Positions 13,455 through 14,689 of a DNA stretch of 14,689 nt are shown here, in pieces. Source of the stretch: Peptostreptococcaceae bacterium (GTDB lineage Bacteria; Bacillota_A; Clostridia; Peptostreptococcales; Anaerovoracaceae). The position numbers were made by a program, and so were the translations under genes. Position 1 is the first letter of the stretch, and every line of letters starts with the position of its first letter. The stretch lies in contig JAENWH010000017.1 in assembly GCA_016650135.1 (NCBI GenBank), positions 1 to 14,689 of the forward strand, in the 5' to 3' direction. The notes below the pieces were generated by a model, which was given only the letters and a program-made list of their open reading frames with translations, was not told the origin of the DNA and made no database searches.

Positions 13455-14390
13455 ATGAAATTTAAAAAAATATTGTCAGTAGCTCTTTGTTTTGCTATGA
13501 TTACTATGTCCCTTGCTGCTTGTGGCGCCAAAACTGAAGCGCCTGCAGAAACACCCCCAGTTGCTGAATCAACAGTAGTTGCAGATGCTACAATGTCTTA
13601 CTTTTCAAATCTTCCAGCAACGAATAACATGATTACTGCTGAAGATCTGTTTGCTAAAATTGATGCCGGCGAAGAAATGTTCATTATTGACGTTAGAAGT
13701 GCTGATGATTATGCACTAGGTCATCTTAAAGGTGCTGTTAACCTTCCGTTTGCCAGTACTGCTATTGCTGAAAATCTGGAATTCATTCCTGATGATGTAC
13801 CAGTCTTTGTTAACTGCTATACAGGACAGACTGCTAGTCAAGTTACGGTCGTGCTAAATGTTGCAGGGAAAAATGTTACAAATATTAGAGGTGGCTGGTT
13901 ATTAGGGCTTTCAACTACTGCAGGTTATGAAAATTATGCTGATACAGTAGCGGTAGAGATGCCAACAGCTACTTATGACACTGATCCTGAACTTACAGCA
14001 GCTGTTAATGATTATTTTGCAACAGTAGTATCATATAATGGCACACCTACTGCAAACCAAAATATCTCACCAGAAGCAGTAAAAGAAATCATTGATTCCG
14101 AATCAGATGAATATCAAATCCTTTCTGTCAGAAAAGCTGAAGATTTTGCCTTGGGACATGTTGCGACTGCTATTAATATCCCATGGGGCGCTGGAATGGA
14201 AACTTCATTCGCTGAATTGCCTTCTGATAAGAAAATTATCGTTTATTGCTACACAGGTCATACTGCATCACAAACTGTTGCAGGCCTTAGACTTTTAGGA
14301 TATGAAGCTTACAACATGTCATTCGGCATGGGTAGTGTTGAGACCGAAAAAGGATGGCTTGGTGGCGGATATGAAACAGTAACTGAATAA
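13455..14390 (+). CDS. Surface lipoprotein with two active-site rhodanese domains
   Basis: Extracytoplasmic protein of 311 residues. The signal peptide ends in lipobox LAAC with Cys23; an Ala/Pro/Glu-rich linker (about 24-45) follows. Domain 1 (about 60-160) has IIDVRSADDYALGHLKGAVN and the loop CYTGQTAS with Cys121. Domain 2 (about 205-310) has LSVRKAEDFALGHVATAIN and CYTGHTAS with Cys265. The two domains are plainly an internal duplication, and unlike the upstream rhodanese both keep the cysteine. The CYTG[QH]TAS loop is not the CRxGxR type of classical thiosulfate transferases, so the sulfur donor or acceptor may differ. AAGGAGG overlaps the preceding stop, showing co-translation with the other rhodanese gene. 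Likely role: handling sulfane sulfur at the cell surface, perhaps feeding the YeeE importer (inference). Confidence 0.93.
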   Translation: MKFKKILSVALCFAMITMSLAACGAKTEAPAETPPVAESTVVADATMSYFSNLPATNNMITAEDLFAKIDAGEEMFIIDVRSADDYALGHLKGAVNLPFASTAIAENLEFIPDDVPVFVNCYTGQTASQVTVVLNVAGKNVTNIRGGWLLGLSTTAGYENYADTVAVEMPTATYDTDPELTAAVNDYFATVVSYNGTPTANQNISPEAVKEIIDSESDEYQILSVRKAEDFALGHVATAINIPWGAGMETSFAELPSDKKIIVYCYTGHTASQTVAGLRLLGYEAYNMSFGMGSVETEKGWLGGGYETVTE

Positions 14391-14434
14391 TACCAATAGC
14401 ACGAATTATCATATTCAAATGCAAATAAAAGTTG

Positions 14435-14469
14435 CACTGTTTAAGCAAATCTTAACAGTGTGATTTTTT
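14435..14469. terminator. Bidirectional intrinsic terminator
   Basis: Arms CACTGTTTAAG (14435-14445) and CTTAACAGTG (14451-14460) form a ten-pair stem with one bulged T and a five-base loop CAAAT. T6 (14464-14469) follows on the plus strand, and on the minus strand the stem is followed by an interrupted T-rich stretch (CAACTTTTATTT). It lies between the convergent rhodanese and Fur-family genes and can serve both. Confidence 0.8.
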
Positions 14470-14480
14470 ATTGTAATTTA

Positions 14481-14509
14481 ATCTGTACTTTATCTGTACT
14501 TTATCTGTT
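14481..14509. repeat. Short 11-bp tandem repeat at the end of the Fur-family gene
   Basis: ATCTGTACTTT occurs at 14481-14491 and 14492-14502, followed by a partial ATCTGTT copy to 14509. The stop codon of the leftward Fur-family gene lies in the repeat, and the duplicate carries a second in-frame TAA, so it looks like a slippage duplication of the gene's last codons. Confidence 0.75.
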
Positions 14510-14689
14510 TGGCCCTTTGCACTTTGGACAATACCCAAAGATCTCCAAGTTATGCCCAATGATGTCAAACCCCGTTTCTTCCTTCAGTTTATTTTCATAT
14601 TCTGCAATGGGACACCCCTCAACAGAAATTATTTTTTTACAATTCATGCAAACCAGATAATGTTTATGTTCAAAATTGTTAAGTTCAAA
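14501..14689 (-). CDS. Fur-family metal/peroxide-responsive regulator (3' part only)
   Basis: The last 62 residues of a protein whose start lies beyond the right edge. The translation shows HKHYLVCMNC, then the helix YENKLKEETGFDIIGHNLEIFGYCPKC. This is the dimerisation domain of Fur/PerR/Zur proteins, with the two CxxC pairs that hold the structural zinc and an HxH at the start of the regulatory metal site. The family is clear, but which metal or peroxide it senses cannot be decided without the N-terminal half. It ends TAA inside an 11-bp tandem repeat and converges on the rhodanese operon across the terminator. Confidence 0.88.
   Translation of the reverse strand, partial: FELNNFEHKHYLVCMNCKKIISVEGCPIAEYENKLKEETGFDIIGHNLEIFGYCPKCKGPNR

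Noticed and set aside
1..14689. CRISPR array, tRNA/rRNA, insertion sequence or phage gene
   Set aside because: No spaced direct repeats, cloverleaf, transposase, integrase or terminal inverted repeats were seen on either strand; the only tandem repeats are the two short 11-bp ones.

Overview
This 14.7 kb window is AT-rich. Its genes carry strong AGGAGG-type ribosome binding sites, some TTG/GTG starts, lipoprotein signal peptides and overlapping ATGA/GTGA gene junctions. Together these point to a low-GC Firmicute, most likely an anaerobic member of the Clostridia; the genus cannot be told from the sequence alone. There are no rRNA, tRNA, CRISPR, transposase or phage genes.

Left arm (7-3867), sulfur import. 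A leftward operon encodes a half-size YeeE/YedE membrane protein, a TusA-type sulfur carrier, a second half-size YeeE/YedE protein and a thioredoxin-reductase-like flavoprotein with a degenerate thioredoxin tail. A LysR-type regulator is divergent from it. The two promoters overlap between them, and a perfect inverted repeat with T-N11-A geometry is the likely LysR operator. This looks like a regulated thiosulfate (or related sulfane-sulfur) uptake and reduction locus.

Middle (3886-12326), a sugar block with an importer. Leftward, a dTDP-glucose 4,6-dehydratase (RfbB) overlaps by ATGA with a second TusA-like protein. Rightward, a tight operon encodes a WecE-type aminotransferase, an ArnC-like GT2 glycosyltransferase, an ATP-grasp ligase, and the substrate-binding lipoprotein, permease and ATPase of a sulfonate/taurine/NitT-type ABC importer. 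A leftward multi-TM GT39/ArnT-like glycosyltransferase converges on the ATPase gene and overlaps it by 51 bp. A coherent reading, which is inference, is this: a dTDP-4-amino-4,6-dideoxyhexose is made, its amino group may be acylated by the ATP-grasp enzyme with a small molecule that the importer may supply, the sugar is loaded on a lipid phosphate by the GT2 enzyme, and it is transferred outside the cell by the GT39 enzyme.

Right arm (12523-14689), surface rhodaneses. Two consecutive lipoproteins each carry two rhodanese domains. A bidirectional terminator follows, then the 3' part of a leftward Fur-family regulator that runs off the window.

The most unusual features are the sugar block set inside a sulfur-trafficking locus, the translational coupling of RfbB to a TusA-like carrier, and the ATP-grasp plus ABC-importer genes inside an aminosugar operon. 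No single gene is unfamiliar; the novelty, if any, lies in the combination.
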